Under the pieces are notes generated by a model. That model saw nothing but the letters and a program-made list of their open reading frames with translations. It was not told the DNA's origin and searched no databases. Shown here one piece after another: positions 1 through 7,889 of a DNA stretch of 64,000 bases. The number at the start of each line of letters is the position of its first letter. Position 1 is the first letter of the stretch. The stretch is taken from NCBI RefSeq assembly GCF_014649955.1, contig NZ_BMUA01000010.1, forward strand, positions 124,001 through 188,000, read 5' to 3'. The position numbers and the translations under genes were made by a program. The stretch comes from Streptomyces violascens (GTDB lineage: Bacteria > Actinomycetota > Actinomycetes > Streptomycetales > Streptomycetaceae).

Positions 1-328
1 CCAGCTCATGGCCGTGCCCGCTGAGCCGCTCGAACAGGGCGAGCGACTCCTTGAGGGACTCGTCCTCGGCGAGGCGCGCGTGCAGCGCGTCCTGCGTGGC
101 CCGCATCGACGTACGCAGCGAAAGCCGCAGCTGGGCGAGCTGGCCCGCGACGCCCGGCTGGCCCACGCTCTTCGCGCGCAGCGTGGTGTCCTCGACGGTC
201 CTGCGGGCCTGCGTGACCGTGCGCTCCACTCCGCGCTTGGCGGCGCCGACCACCTTGGCCGTCACGTACACGCCGAGCACCACGAAAGCGACGAACAGCA
301 GCGCCAGGATCAGGATCGCGGCTTCCAT
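1..328 (-). CDS. Small membrane-anchored hypothetical protein (C-terminus cut by window edge)
   Basis: Reads leftward out of the window, so only the first 109 codons are visible. The ATG at 328 opens a protein whose residues 4-27 form one strongly hydrophobic segment (AAILILALLFVAFVVLGVYV). This is followed by a basic and then mixed-charge, Ala/Leu/Arg-rich region that looks helical and probably coiled-coil. The topology suggests a short N-terminal anchor with a cytoplasmic helical tail. It lies downstream of leuS on the same strand, but a strong hairpin at 377-417 separates them, so it need not be co-transcribed. I do not recognise a named family and assign no function. Confidence 0.7.
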   Translation of the reverse strand, partial: MEAAILILALLFVAFVVLGVYVTAKVVGAAKRGVERTVTQARRTVEDTTLRAKSVGQPGVAGQLAQLRLSLRTSMRATQDALHARLAEDESLKESLALFERLSGHGHEL

Positions 329-376
329 GAACGTCCCCCAGGTTGGTCGGCATCGTCCCCTCCACCGTAAACGGAA

Positions 377-417
377 CGGGCAGGCCGTGGGTTCCCCTGG
401 AACCCCCAACCTGCCCG
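377..417. terminator. Hairpin terminator downstream of leuS
   Basis: Two nested inverted repeats form one long stem: CGGGCAGG pairs with CCTGCCCG, and inside them GGGTTCC pairs with GGAACCC around a 3-nt loop. There is no U-tract, which is usual for Streptomyces terminators. It lies between the leuS stop and the next leftward gene. Confidence 0.6.
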
Positions 418-448
418 TAGGGGAAAGCCCCCAGTACCGTTTCGGCCC

Positions 449-3322
449 TTACGCGGGGACGATGTTCACCAGCTTCGGCGCGCGCACGATGACCTTGCGG
501 ATGCCCGCGCCGGCCAGTGCCGCGACGACGGCCTCGTCCGCCAGCGCCAGCTTCTCCAGCTCGTCGTCGGAGATCGACGGAGGCACTTCCAGGCGCGCCT
601 TGACCTTGCCCTTGATCTGGACGACGCAGGTCACGGCCTCGTCCACGACGTACGCGGGGTCGGCGACCGGGAAGTCGCGGTGCACCACGGAGTCGGTGTG
701 GCCCAGCTTGCGCCACAGTTCCTCGGCGATGTGCGGGGCCAGCGGCGCGATCAGCAGCACCAGCTGCTCGGCGACCGGCCGCGGCAGCGGGCCGCCCGCC
801 TTGGTCAGATGGTTGTTCAGCTCGGTGATCTTGGCGATGGCGGTGTTGAAGCGCAGCCCCGCCAGGTCGCCGCCCGCGCCGTCGATCGCCTTGTGCAGGG
901 CACGCAGCGTCGCCTCGTCGGGCTCGGCGTCGGTGACGGTGACCTCGCCGGTCGCCTCGTCGACGATGTTGCGCCACAGCCGCTGCAGCAGCCGGTACTG
1001 GCCGACCACCGCGCGGGTGTCCCAGGGGCGCGAGACGTCCAGCGGGCCCATAGCCATCTCGTACAGGCGCAGGGTGTCGGCGCCGTACTCGGTGCAGATC
1101 TCGTCCGGAGTGACCGCGTTCTTCAGGGACTTGCCCATCTTGCCCAGCTCGCGCTTGACCGGCTCGCCCTCGAAGAAGAACTTGCCGTCGCGCTCCTCGA
1201 TCTCGGCGGCCGGCACCGGGAAGCCGCGGCTGTCCCGGTAGACGTACGCCTGGATCATGCCCTGGTTGTACAGCTTGTGGAACGGCTCGGCCGACGAGAT
1301 GTGGCCCAGGTCGAACAGCACCTTGGACCAGAAGCGCGCGTACAGCAGGTGCAGCACGGCGTGCTCGGCACCGCCGACGTACAGGTCGACGCCACCGGTC
1401 GGCATGCCCTCGCGCGGGCCCATCCAGTACTGCTCGATGGCCGGGTCGACCAGCTTCTCGCTGTTGTGCGGGTCCAGGTAGCGCAGCTCGTACCAGCAGG
1501 AACCGGCCCAGTTGGGCATGGTGTTGGTCTCGCGGCGGTACTTCTTCACGCCGTCGCCCAGGTCCAGCTCGACGTTGACCCAGTCCTCGTTGCGGGACAG
1601 CGGGGTCTCCGGCGAGGTGTCGGCGTCGTCCGCGTCGAAGGTACGCGGCGAGTAGTCGTCGACCTCCGGCAGCTCCAGGGGCAGCATCGACTCGGGCAGC
1701 GGGTGGGCGACGCCGTCCTCGTCGTAAACGATCGGGAAGGGCTCGCCCCAGTAGCGCTGGCGGCTGAACAGCCAGTCGCGCAGGCGGAAGTTGACGGTGC
1801 CCTCGCCGATGCCGCGCTCGGTCAGCCAGTCGGTCATCTTCGCCTTGGCCTCGACGACACCCAGGCCGTCCAGGGAGATCTCGCCGTTGGCGGAGTTGAC
1901 CAGCTTCGCCTCGTAGGAGGCGAACGCCTCGTCCCACGTCGAGGCGTCCGTGCCGCGGTCGTCGGACGGCTGCACGACGCAGCGCATGGGCAGCTCGAAG
2001 GCGCGCGCGAAGGCGAAGTCACGGGTGTCGTGCGCCGGTACAGCCATGATCGCGCCGGTGCCGTAGCCCATCAGCACATAGTCGGCGATGAAGACGGGAA
2101 CCTTTTCGCCGCTGACGGGATTGACGGCGAACGCGCCGGTGAAGACGCCGGTCTTCTCCTTGGCGTCGGCCTGGCGCTCCACGTCCGACTTGGAGGCGGC
2201 GAACGCGCGGTACTTGGCGACGGCCTCGGCGGGGCTCGCGTGCCCGCCGGTCCACACGTCGTGGGTGCCCTCGGGCCAGGCGGCCGGGACGATCGTGTCG
2301 ACCAGCTCGTGCTCGGGGGCCAGCACCATGTAGGTGGCGCCGAACAGGGTGTCCTGACGGGTCGTGAAGACGGTGATGGCGTCGGTGTCGCCGACCTTGA
2401 AGTCGACGCGGGCGCCCTCGGAGCGGCCGATCCAGTTGCGCTGCTGCAGCTTGATGGCGTCCGGCCAGTCCAGCGCGTCCAGGTCGTCCAGCAGGCGGTC
2501 CGCGTAGGCGGTGATGCGCATGTTCCACTGGCGCAGCTTGGACTTGAAGACGGGGAAGTTGCCGCGCTCGGAACGGCCGTCGGCGGTGACTTCCTCGTTG
2601 GCCAGGACGGTGCCCAGGCCGGGGCACCAGTTGACGGGCGCGTCGGAGGCGTACGCCAGGCGGTACTCGCCCAGGACGTCGGACCGCTCGGCGGCGCTCA
2701 GCGCGGCCCAGTCACGGCCGCCGGGGACCTCGCGGGTGCCGTTCTCGAACGCGGCGACCAGCTCGGCGATCGGGCGGGCCTGCTGCGCGTCGGCGTCGTA
2801 CCAGGAGTTGAAGATCTGCAGGAAGATCCACTGGGTCCACTTGTAGTACTCCGGGTCGATCGTCGCGATCGACCGGCGCTTGTCGTGGCCCAGGCCCAGC
2901 CGGCGCAGCTGCCGCTTCATGTTGTCCATGGCGGCCTCGGTGGAGACCCGCGGGTGCGTGCCAGTGGCGACCGCGTGCTGCTCGGCGGGCAGGCCGAAGG
3001 CGTCGAAGCCCAGCGTGTGCAGCACGTTGTGGCCGGTCATCCGCTGGTGGCGGGCGTACACGTCGGTGGCGATGTAGCCCAGCGGGTGGCCGACGTGCAG
3101 GCCCGAGCCCGAGGGGTACGGGAACATGTCCATGATGAACTTCTTGGGCCGCGCGACGACCGCCGGATCCCCGGCCAGGTCACCGGCCGGGTTCGGCGCC
3201 GCGTAGGTGCCCTCGGCGTCCCAGAAGTCCTGCCAGCGTGCCTCGATGTCGGCGGCCATGGCCGCCGTGTAGCGGTGCGGCGCGGCCGTCTCTGCGGCGG
3301 CAGCGGTGTTCGTCTCGCTCAT
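449..3322 (-). CDS. leuS: Leucyl-tRNA synthetase
   Basis: Class I aminoacyl-tRNA synthetase that charges tRNA-Leu in the cytoplasm. The 957-residue length is normal for actinobacterial LeuRS. The HIGH-type signature appears as HVGH (in PSGSGLHVGHPLGY) and the KMSKS-type loop as GKMGKSLKNA near the C-terminal third. The CP1 editing domain is indicated by the threonine-rich TTRQDTLFGATYM stretch. I chose the ATG at 3322 (MSETNTAAAAE); the frame continues upstream to 3397, but that part overlaps an attenuator-type terminator and reads like leader sequence. Expression is probably set by transcription attenuation through the leucine leader peptide at 3470-3508. The gene appears monocistronic, with a hairpin at 377-417 downstream. 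Confidence 0.97.
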   Translation of the reverse strand: MSETNTAAAAETAAPHRYTAAMAADIEARWQDFWDAEGTYAAPNPAGDLAGDPAVVARPKKFIMDMFPYPSGSGLHVGHPLGYIATDVYARHQRMTGHNVLHTLGFDAFGLPAEQHAVATGTHPRVSTEAAMDNMKRQLRRLGLGHDKRRSIATIDPEYYKWTQWIFLQIFNSWYDADAQQARPIAELVAAFENGTREVPGGRDWAALSAAERSDVLGEYRLAYASDAPVNWCPGLGTVLANEEVTADGRSERGNFPVFKSKLRQWNMRITAYADRLLDDLDALDWPDAIKLQQRNWIGRSEGARVDFKVGDTDAITVFTTRQDTLFGATYMVLAPEHELVDTIVPAAWPEGTHDVWTGGHASPAEAVAKYRAFAASKSDVERQADAKEKTGVFTGAFAVNPVSGEKVPVFIADYVLMGYGTGAIMAVPAHDTRDFAFARAFELPMRCVVQPSDDRGTDASTWDEAFASYEAKLVNSANGEISLDGLGVVEAKAKMTDWLTERGIGEGTVNFRLRDWLFSRQRYWGEPFPIVYDEDGVAHPLPESMLPLELPEVDDYSPRTFDADDADTSPETPLSRNEDWVNVELDLGDGVKKYRRETNTMPNWAGSCWYELRYLDPHNSEKLVDPAIEQYWMGPREGMPTGGVDLYVGGAEHAVLHLLYARFWSKVLFDLGHISSAEPFHKLYNQGMIQAYVYRDSRGFPVPAAEIEERDGKFFFEGEPVKRELGKMGKSLKNAVTPDEICTEYGADTLRLYEMAMGPLDVSRPWDTRAVVGQYRLLQRLWRNIVDEATGEVTVTDAEPDEATLRALHKAIDGAGGDLAGLRFNTAIAKITELNNHLTKAGGPLPRPVAEQLVLLIAPLAPHIAEELWRKLGHTDSVVHRDFPVADPAYVVDEAVTCVVQIKGKVKARLEVPPSISDDELEKLALADEAVVAALAGAGIRKVIVRAPKLVNIVPA

Positions 3323-3400
3323 GTCCTCAAAGCTCCATCGATCGTCTCTGCCAGCGGTTACGAGCGTTCGTCCGTCGATCCGCCATCGAATCGCCAAACG

Positions 3401-3424
3401 AAAAAACCCCTCGCACAGGAGGGG
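3401..3424 (-). terminator. Intrinsic attenuator terminator in the leuS leader
   Basis: On the minus strand CCCCTC and GAGGGG form a 6-bp stem around a CTGTGC loop and run straight into six U residues, a textbook rho-independent terminator and unusual in this genome. It lies between the leader peptide stop and the leuS start. A preceding 7-bp hairpin (CCGACCG...CGGTCGG, about 3437-3463) sits between leader and terminator and could act as a pause or antiterminator element. Confidence 0.75.
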
Positions 3425-3469
3425 GCGCCGCGCCGAGTCCGACCGGATCTCTTCATCGGTCGGGAGTGT

Positions 3470-3508
3470 TCAGCGCGGCTCGCTAAGCAGAAGGCGTACG
3501 GCACGCAT
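3470..3508 (-). CDS. Leucine leader peptide of the leuS attenuator
   Basis: A 12-codon open frame encodes MRAVRLLLSEPR and stops with TGA. It has three consecutive leucine codons, CTT CTG CTT; CTT is rare in such GC-rich genomes, so ribosome stalling under leucyl-tRNA shortage is plausible. It sits about 147 nt upstream of leuS, with the U-tailed terminator hairpin (3401-3424) in between. Classical attenuators upstream of leuS in some Streptomyces have been predicted in comparative work on Actinobacteria, and this fits that model. The ATG lies 6 nt after a TACCCT hexamer and lacks a Shine-Dalgarno, so the peptide is probably translated from a leaderless transcript. Confidence 0.75.
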   Translation of the reverse strand: MRAVRLLLSEPR

Positions 3509-3520
3509 GGCGTCAGGGTA
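3509..3520 (-). promoter_or_regulatory. Candidate -10 box for the leuS leader transcript
   Basis: TACCCT (3515-3520, minus strand) ends 6 nt before the leader-peptide ATG, the spacing expected if transcription starts at the A of that ATG. No convincing -35 element is visible at 17-18 nt. The rest of the 209-bp divergent region to 3717 is C/G-rich with overlapping short inverted repeats. Confidence 0.4.
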
Positions 3521-3717
3521 CCGCAGGCCCCGCAAGGCCCGCACGGAGTACCCGTGGGGGGTGCCCGGGGCCTACCCCCTGGGGGTGCCGAGGGCGAGGT
3601 TACTCCGCGTACCCCCCTCTTCTGGGGCAACCGCTCAAACCCCGTACCGGCTGGTATGGGGCGACCTAGCATGCCGCCACGGGACCGCTTTGCCGAACCA
3701 TTCGGAGTCGCCCCACC

Positions 3718-4911
3718 ATGAAATCTCGCAATCCGCTCAACCCGCACCGCCCGCGCCAGAATCCGGCACGGGGCCGCCCGGCCCGCCGGGGCGGGCTTTC
3801 CGCGGCAGCACTGGGCGTCGTCGCCCTGCTCATACCGCCACTGGCACTGCTCTCCTCGGACGGGCTGCGCGCCGCCCTGGACTTCACCGCCGGTGTCCTG
3901 TCGCTGGTCTCGCTGACCGCCTCCGTCGCCTGGGGCCTGCTCGCCACCGACCGACTGCTCCTCACCACACGTGACCGCCTCATGGCGCAGGCCGTCCACC
4001 GGGCGACCGCGATCGCCTCGATCGGCTTCCTCCTGCTGCACGTCACCGTCAAGATCGCGATCGGCCATGTGGGGCTGCTCGGCGCGGTGGTCCCGTTCGG
4101 ACTCGGCATCACCGGCGCGTCCGGCCTGATCGGCTTCGGTTCACTCGCCGGGATCCTGATGATCCTCACGGCCGTCACGGGCGCGATGCGCAGCGCCTTC
4201 GCCACCCCGGGCCGCGTCGCGGCACGCTGGCGCGCGGTACACATGCTGGCCTACCCGGCCTGGTGCTTCGCCCTGATGCACGGCCTGTACGCGGGACGCC
4301 CGCCGGCCTCCTGGGTGGTCGTGATGTACGGCCTGTCGCTGGCGGGAGTGGCGAGCGCGCTGGCCGTACGCGCGCTGCCGCGCCCGGTGAAGCGCCGGAT
4401 CGCCGACCGGCTCGCGCCCTTCCGGCCACGTTCGGAGAGCGAGCCCGCGGAGCCCGCCGTGCCGCCGCGTCCCGCGACGCCGCCCTCTTATGAGGCTTAC
4501 GAGCCGCCCTCCTACGAGCCTTCCTACGAGCCCTCTTATGAGGCGCAGCCGACGCAGCAGCTCCCCGGAGCGCAGCCTGCGTACCAAGCCCTCGAAGAGG
4601 CGCCGCAGTTCCAGGAGGCGCAGTTCCAGCAGGCGCACGCCCTGTACGAGCCTCCGCACGAGGCGCTGCCCCGCTATCGTCCGGCCGCCGGGCAGGAGGT
4701 CCGCGGCGGCGACGCGGGCACGGGCATCTCGGCGGCCTACCGCGCCGTCTCCCTGGCCCCGTCCGCGCCCCCGGCCGCCCGCTGGCCCGCGCCCTCGCCG
4801 CGGCCCCCCGAGCCGCTGCCCTCCCCCGCGCCGTCCACGCCGTACCAGCCGCCGGCCGCCGGCGAGCCCTGGCACTCCCAGCCGGGCTCGGCCTCCCGAG
4901 AACGCCCGTGA
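3718..4911 (+). CDS. Ferric-reductase/cytochrome-b561-like membrane protein
   Basis: Predicted integral membrane haem-type electron carrier, 397 residues. Roughly six hydrophobic helices occupy residues 25-220, with histidines suited to haem ligation in or next to helices (VHRATAIASIGFLLLHV near 95-111 and VHMLAY...ALMHG near 165-185). This resembles the ferric-reductase-like transmembrane domain. From about 235 onward the protein is a low-complexity cytoplasmic tail rich in Pro, Glu, Ala and Tyr, with tandem (P)SYEP units near 255-275. The ATG at 3718 has GGAG ten nt upstream. The next gene starts 28 bp downstream on the same strand and encodes an Fe-S/flavin type oxidoreductase, so the two probably form one redox unit. 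Substrate unknown. Confidence 0.75.
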   Translation: MKSRNPLNPHRPRQNPARGRPARRGGLSAAALGVVALLIPPLALLSSDGLRAALDFTAGVLSLVSLTASVAWGLLATDRLLLTTRDRLMAQAVHRATAIASIGFLLLHVTVKIAIGHVGLLGAVVPFGLGITGASGLIGFGSLAGILMILTAVTGAMRSAFATPGRVAARWRAVHMLAYPAWCFALMHGLYAGRPPASWVVVMYGLSLAGVASALAVRALPRPVKRRIADRLAPFRPRSESEPAEPAVPPRPATPPSYEAYEPPSYEPSYEPSYEAQPTQQLPGAQPAYQALEEAPQFQEAQFQQAHALYEPPHEALPRYRPAAGQEVRGGDAGTGISAAYRAVSLAPSAPPAARWPAPSPRPPEPLPSPAPSTPYQPPAAGEPWHSQPGSASRERP

Positions 4912-4939
4912 CGGTGCCCGCAACAGCAGGAGTACGACC

Positions 4940-6499
4940 ATGAACACCCCCCTCCCCGATGTTCCCGAAGTCCGCGTCGTCGGCCTGCCCCATCTGACCG
5001 CGGGTTTCGATCTCGTCGAGCGCCTCGCCCTGCCGATGCACCTCAAGGTGCACGGTCCGCTGAAGCCGGTCGACGGCGAACGCCTGGCCCAACTCGCCGA
5101 CGACATCGCCCTCAACGGCCGCGGCGGCGCGGGCTTCCCCTTCGGCCGCAAGCTGCGCGCGGTCGCCTCCGCCGCGATCCGGCGCGGGATACGCCCGGTC
5201 GTCGTCGTCAACGCGAGCGAGGGCGAGCCCGCCTGCCGCAAGGACACCGTCCTGGTGTGCCGGGCCCCCCATCTCGTCCTGGACGGCGCTCTGCTGGCCG
5301 CAGAGGCCCTTGGTGCCCGCACCCTGGTCGTCGCCGTGACCCGCGATTCCACGGAGGCCTCCGTGCGCGCCGCCCTCGCCGAGCGCGGCCTCGCCGACAA
5401 GCGCAGCTCCCCCCTGCGCGCCCGCGTGGTCCGAACCCCCGAGCGCATGGTGTCCGGCGAGGCCTCCGCGGTGATCCGGGCGGTGGACGGTGGCCCCGCC
5501 CTGCCGCCGGGCCGCCGCGAGCGGGCCGCCGAATCGGGCGTGGGCGGCGCCCCGACGCTGCTCTCCAACGCGGAGACGTACGCCCAGCTCGCGGTGGCCG
5601 CCCGGCTCGGCCCGCGCCGCTTCTGCAACACCGGCGAGCCGACCGAGCCCGGCACTGTGCTGCTCACGCTGTCCGGGGCGGTCGCCCGCCCGATGGTCGT
5701 CGAGGTGCCCACGGGGGTGCCGCTGCGCTACGTCCTCCAGCTGGCCGGGGCGCCCTCGCTGCCCCAGGGTGTGCTGACCGGCGGCTATCACGGCAGCTGG
5801 CTGAACTCGGTGGCCGCCCATGACGCGGCCGTCTCGCGGGCCTCGCTCTCGGCACTCGGCGGCGCCCTGGGGGCAGGCGCGATCCTGCCGATCGGCACGG
5901 AGACCTGTGCGCTCGGCGAGGCGCTGCGGGTCGCCAACTGGCTGGCGGCCGAGACGGCGGGCCAGTGCGGCCCGTGCAGGCTGGGTCTGCCGGCCGCCGC
6001 GGGAGGGCTCGCCGATGTGCTGAACGGCGGTGGCCCGGCCGCCCTGGAGGCGCTGCGCGAGGTGACGGGGGCGGTGAAGGGCCGCGGCGCCTGCAAGCAT
6101 CCGGACGGCTCGGCCCGCTTCCTCGCCTCGACGCTCGCGGCGTTCACGGACGACCTGGCGGCCCATGTGCTGGCGGGGGGCTGCGGCCGGCCGACCGTGG
6201 GCGTGCTGCCGCTGCCCTCGCCCGGCTACCAGGAGGAAGGCGTGCCGAGCGGCGAGAAGGTCCTTGTCGACTGGACGCTGTGCGAGGGCCACGGGCTCTG
6301 CGCGGACATCGTGCCGGAGCTGATCCGGCTCGGCCCCGACGGCTACCCGCTCGTCGCAGATGCCACCGTGCCGATGCATCTGCGGGGGCGCGCCCAACGG
6401 GCCGTGCGCCGCTGCCCGGCACTGGCGCTCCGGATCGAGCAGGCCCCGGCCGCGCTTCCCCAGATTCCCCGCAAGGCCCTGGGCAGCGGCCGGAGTTGA
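4940..6499 (+). CDS. NuoF-like oxidoreductase fused to a C-terminal ferredoxin domain
   Basis: A 519-residue soluble protein. Residues ~40-200 match the FMN/NADH-binding fold of complex I 51-kDa subunits (GRGGAGFPFGRK glycine loop, NASEGEPACRKD). An SLBB-like segment follows, then the Fe-S region AGQCGPCRLG with a later GACKHPDG. The usual motif there is CxxCxxC plus a distant Cys; here the first Cys is replaced by Ala, so only three ligands remain visible. Residues ~435-505 form a small ferredoxin domain (CEGHGLCADIVPELI...CPALAL), the single-cluster type used with P450s. The start codon ATG at 4940 follows CAGGAG. It likely passes electrons to or from the membrane partner encoded 28 bp upstream. 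A strong hairpin at 6505-6546 ends the unit. Confidence 0.8.
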   Translation: MNTPLPDVPEVRVVGLPHLTAGFDLVERLALPMHLKVHGPLKPVDGERLAQLADDIALNGRGGAGFPFGRKLRAVASAAIRRGIRPVVVVNASEGEPACRKDTVLVCRAPHLVLDGALLAAEALGARTLVVAVTRDSTEASVRAALAERGLADKRSSPLRARVVRTPERMVSGEASAVIRAVDGGPALPPGRRERAAESGVGGAPTLLSNAETYAQLAVAARLGPRRFCNTGEPTEPGTVLLTLSGAVARPMVVEVPTGVPLRYVLQLAGAPSLPQGVLTGGYHGSWLNSVAAHDAAVSRASLSALGGALGAGAILPIGTETCALGEALRVANWLAAETAGQCGPCRLGLPAAAGGLADVLNGGGPAALEALREVTGAVKGRGACKHPDGSARFLASTLAAFTDDLAAHVLAGGCGRPTVGVLPLPSPGYQEEGVPSGEKVLVDWTLCEGHGLCADIVPELIRLGPDGYPLVADATVPMHLRGRAQRAVRRCPALALRIEQAPAALPQIPRKALGSGRS

Positions 6500-6504
6500 C
6501 CGCT

Positions 6505-6546
6505 TCTGATCGTTACGCCGCCCCAGGGGGCGGCGTAACGATCAGA
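6505..6546 (+). terminator. 20-bp hairpin terminator of the redox pair
   Basis: A perfect 20-nt inverted repeat starts six bases after the upstream stop codon: the left arm is 6505-6524 (TCTGATCGTTACGCCGCCCC) and the right arm 6527-6546. No U-tract. Confidence 0.75.
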
Positions 6547-6561
6547 GAGGGAGGCGCAACA

Positions 6562-6598
6562 AGAAGGCGGGCCATCCGATTCGGATGGCCCGCCTTCT
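6562..6598 (-). terminator. Hairpin terminator downstream of tRNA-Ala copy 1
   Basis: A perfect 18-bp palindrome with arms starting AGAAGGCGGGCC ends seven bases from the tRNA 3' end. It faces the terminator at 6505-6546, so the convergent transcripts each have their own hairpin. Confidence 0.65.
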
Positions 6599-6604
6599 CT
6601 ATTG

Positions 6605-6677
6605 TGGAGCTAAGGAGAATTGAACTCCTGACCTCCTGCATGCCATGCAGGCGCTCTACCAACTGAGCTATAGCCCC
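6605..6677 (-). tRNA. tRNA-Ala (anticodon GGC), copy 1
   Basis: Complete 73-nt cloverleaf: acceptor GGGGCTA/TAGCTCC, D arm GCTC...GAGC, anticodon stem CCTGC/GCAGG around loop ATGGCAT with anticodon GGC, T arm AGGAG/CTCCT with TTCAATT loop, discriminator A. No encoded CCA. Identical to the copy at 7890-7962. A -35/-10 pair lies at 6720-6748. Confidence 0.95.
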
Positions 6678-6719
6678 TTGCTTTCCCGCCGCCCGGTTTC
6701 CCGCGGCGACATCGAGAAC

Positions 6720-6748
6720 ATTACACGGTCCCCCCGGTACTTCACCAA
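6720..6748 (-). promoter_or_regulatory. Promoter of tRNA-Ala copy 1
   Basis: On the minus strand TTGGTG (6743-6748) is separated by 17 nt from TGTAAT (6720-6725), a good match to the housekeeping-sigma pattern, about 43 nt upstream of the mature tRNA 5' end. Confidence 0.55.
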
Positions 6749-6793
6749 ATCGGTTTCCGTTCTGTACGGATAAGGACGGAAGCATCCGCCTTC

Positions 6794-7359
6794 GTGACCG
6801 TGAAGGTACTCGCGCACACCGCTCTGGGGAGGCTGCTCGCCCTTGCCCATCTGTCGCTGCGGCTCGCGGGCCGGACGCGTCCCGGGGCCGCGCTGTGGAT
6901 CGCCGTCGCGGTGCTGTGGGACCTCGCCGGTCGACAGGGCCACCGCTGGGCGGGCGCCGGCATCGGTCTGGCCGCCGCGCTGAAAGCTCACGCCCGCCCT
7001 GTTCGCGCTGTTCCTGCTGATCACCGCCGTCGTACGGACAAGGAGCGGCGCCGGGAACTTTCGCCTGGGCATGACCATCAAGGCCGCCGGGGCGTTCTGC
7101 GCGGCCACGGCGACGCGGCAGTCGCGCTCCCGCACGACTCGCTGCGCTTCTGGACGTCGCGGTGGAGGGCTCGCGCCGGGCGCTGCTCGGCACCGTCTTC
7201 GGTTCGTACGCGCTGTGGTGGGTCCCGCACGGCACGGGCCGTCCCGAACTCGCCCAGGGCGGCGGCTGGATGGCGCTCTCGGCGCTCTGTCCGCCGGCCG
7301 GGACGTGCTTCCTCGTCCTGGCGGCGCTCAGGCCGTGGCGAAGGAGTAGAAGCGCTTGA
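6794..7359 (+). pseudogene. Decayed GT87/DUF2029-type membrane glycosyltransferase
   Basis: Recognisable pieces of one protein lie in three different frames. Frame 1 reads GHRWAGAGIGLAAALK. One extra A at about 6998 moves the continuation (LTPALFALFLLITAV) into another frame. AVALPHDSLRFW then reappears in the first frame, and ALLGTVFGSYALWW followed by a C-terminal Leu/Ala helix lies in the third frame. In order, these match the GIGLAAALKLTPALF core and the downstream PHDSLRFW element of polyprenol-phosphate-mannose-dependent mannosyltransferases of the DUF2029 family. The N-terminal half, including the catalytic Asp region, is missing. At least three frameshifts make it a pseudogene. It lies between the two tRNA-Ala genes on the opposite strand, and its end overlaps the stop region of the small gene at 7328. 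Confidence 0.65.
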
Positions 7360-7561
7360 GCGTGCAGTGCGCCTCGAGGAGGCGGCCGTAGATCGGCTCC
7401 CCTTCGAGCTCCCGATACGTCTCGATCGGGTCGCCCTTTATGATCAGCGCCCTGGCGCATTCCTCGCACCAGTACTGATAGTCGGTGTTGACCGGATCCA
7501 TGTCCCTGACGATGGGCGTACCGCTGCCGCACCAGTCGCATTTCCGCCTGTGTGCACCCAT
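7328..7561 (-). CDS. Small CxxC zinc-ribbon hypothetical protein
   Basis: A 77-residue soluble protein starting MGAHRRKCDWCGSG. The pairs CDWC and CEEC (about 30 residues apart) look like a four-cysteine zinc ribbon, followed by a region rich in Glu, Tyr and Arg. The start at 7561 (ATG) is chosen because the upstream gene stops two bases earlier, giving tight coupling; an in-frame ATG at 7594 would overlap it. With the neighbour at 7564-7734 it forms a two-gene unit of zinc-ribbon proteins. No named function. Composition and coding bias are good although it is small. Confidence 0.6.
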   Translation of the reverse strand: MGAHRRKCDWCGSGTPIVRDMDPVNTDYQYWCEECARALIIKGDPIETYRELEGEPIYGRLLEAHCTLKRFYSFATA

Positions 7562-7563
7562 GT

Positions 7564-7734
7564 TCAGCTCCAGCTGTGGCCGCAGGCCGTGCACACGTAG
7601 GACACCCCGCCGTTGTCGCCGAGCATCTGCGCGACGTGGAGGGAGCCACAGGAGGGACAGCTCAGGCAGGCGCCGTGCGACGCGGCTTCGGGCCCGCCGG
7701 GCGGTTCCGGGAATTCTTCGCGACTAGCGGGCAT
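7564..7734 (-). CDS. Small zinc-ribbon hypothetical protein
   Basis: With the ATG at 7734 this is 56 residues (MPASREEFPEPPGG...). A Shine-Dalgarno (GGAGGGAG) sits six to nine nt upstream of that ATG, so I prefer it over the in-frame ATG at 7791. CPSC and CTAC near the C-terminus, about 22 residues apart, suggest one zinc-binding ribbon ending in GHSWS. It lies immediately upstream of the second zinc-ribbon gene. The two could bind nucleic acid or protein, but nothing in the sequence specifies a partner. Confidence 0.6.
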   Translation of the reverse strand: MPASREEFPEPPGGPEAASHGACLSCPSCGSLHVAQMLGDNGGVSYVCTACGHSWS

Positions 7735-7855
7735 CGCGCGCTCCCTCCCGTTCGGTCCGTCGTCCCCCTCCGGCCGTCCCGATTCTGCCATGTCCTCGCA
7801 AGGGGGTCAGTGCTGTCGCCGTACGAGACCGGCCACCGGGGGTGGACAACAAGAA

Positions 7856-7883
7856 GATCCCGCCCCCACGAGGGGACGGGATC
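7856..7883 (-). terminator. Hairpin terminator downstream of tRNA-Ala copy 2
   Basis: GATCCCGCCCCC pairs with GGGGACGGGATC (one mismatch) around ACGA, seven bases past the tRNA 3' end on the minus strand. Confidence 0.55.
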
Positions 7884-7889
7884 CGATTG

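Noticed and set aside
3323..3520. T-box riboswitch for leuS
   Set aside because: No T-box motif (TGGN acceptor-binding bulge with specifier loop) seen; the leucine leader peptide explains the terminator. The same check at valS found nothing.
680..3721. 1,013-codon plus-strand frame opposite leuS
   Set aside because: Shadow of leuS; no motifs and biased Val/Gly/Leu/Asp composition.
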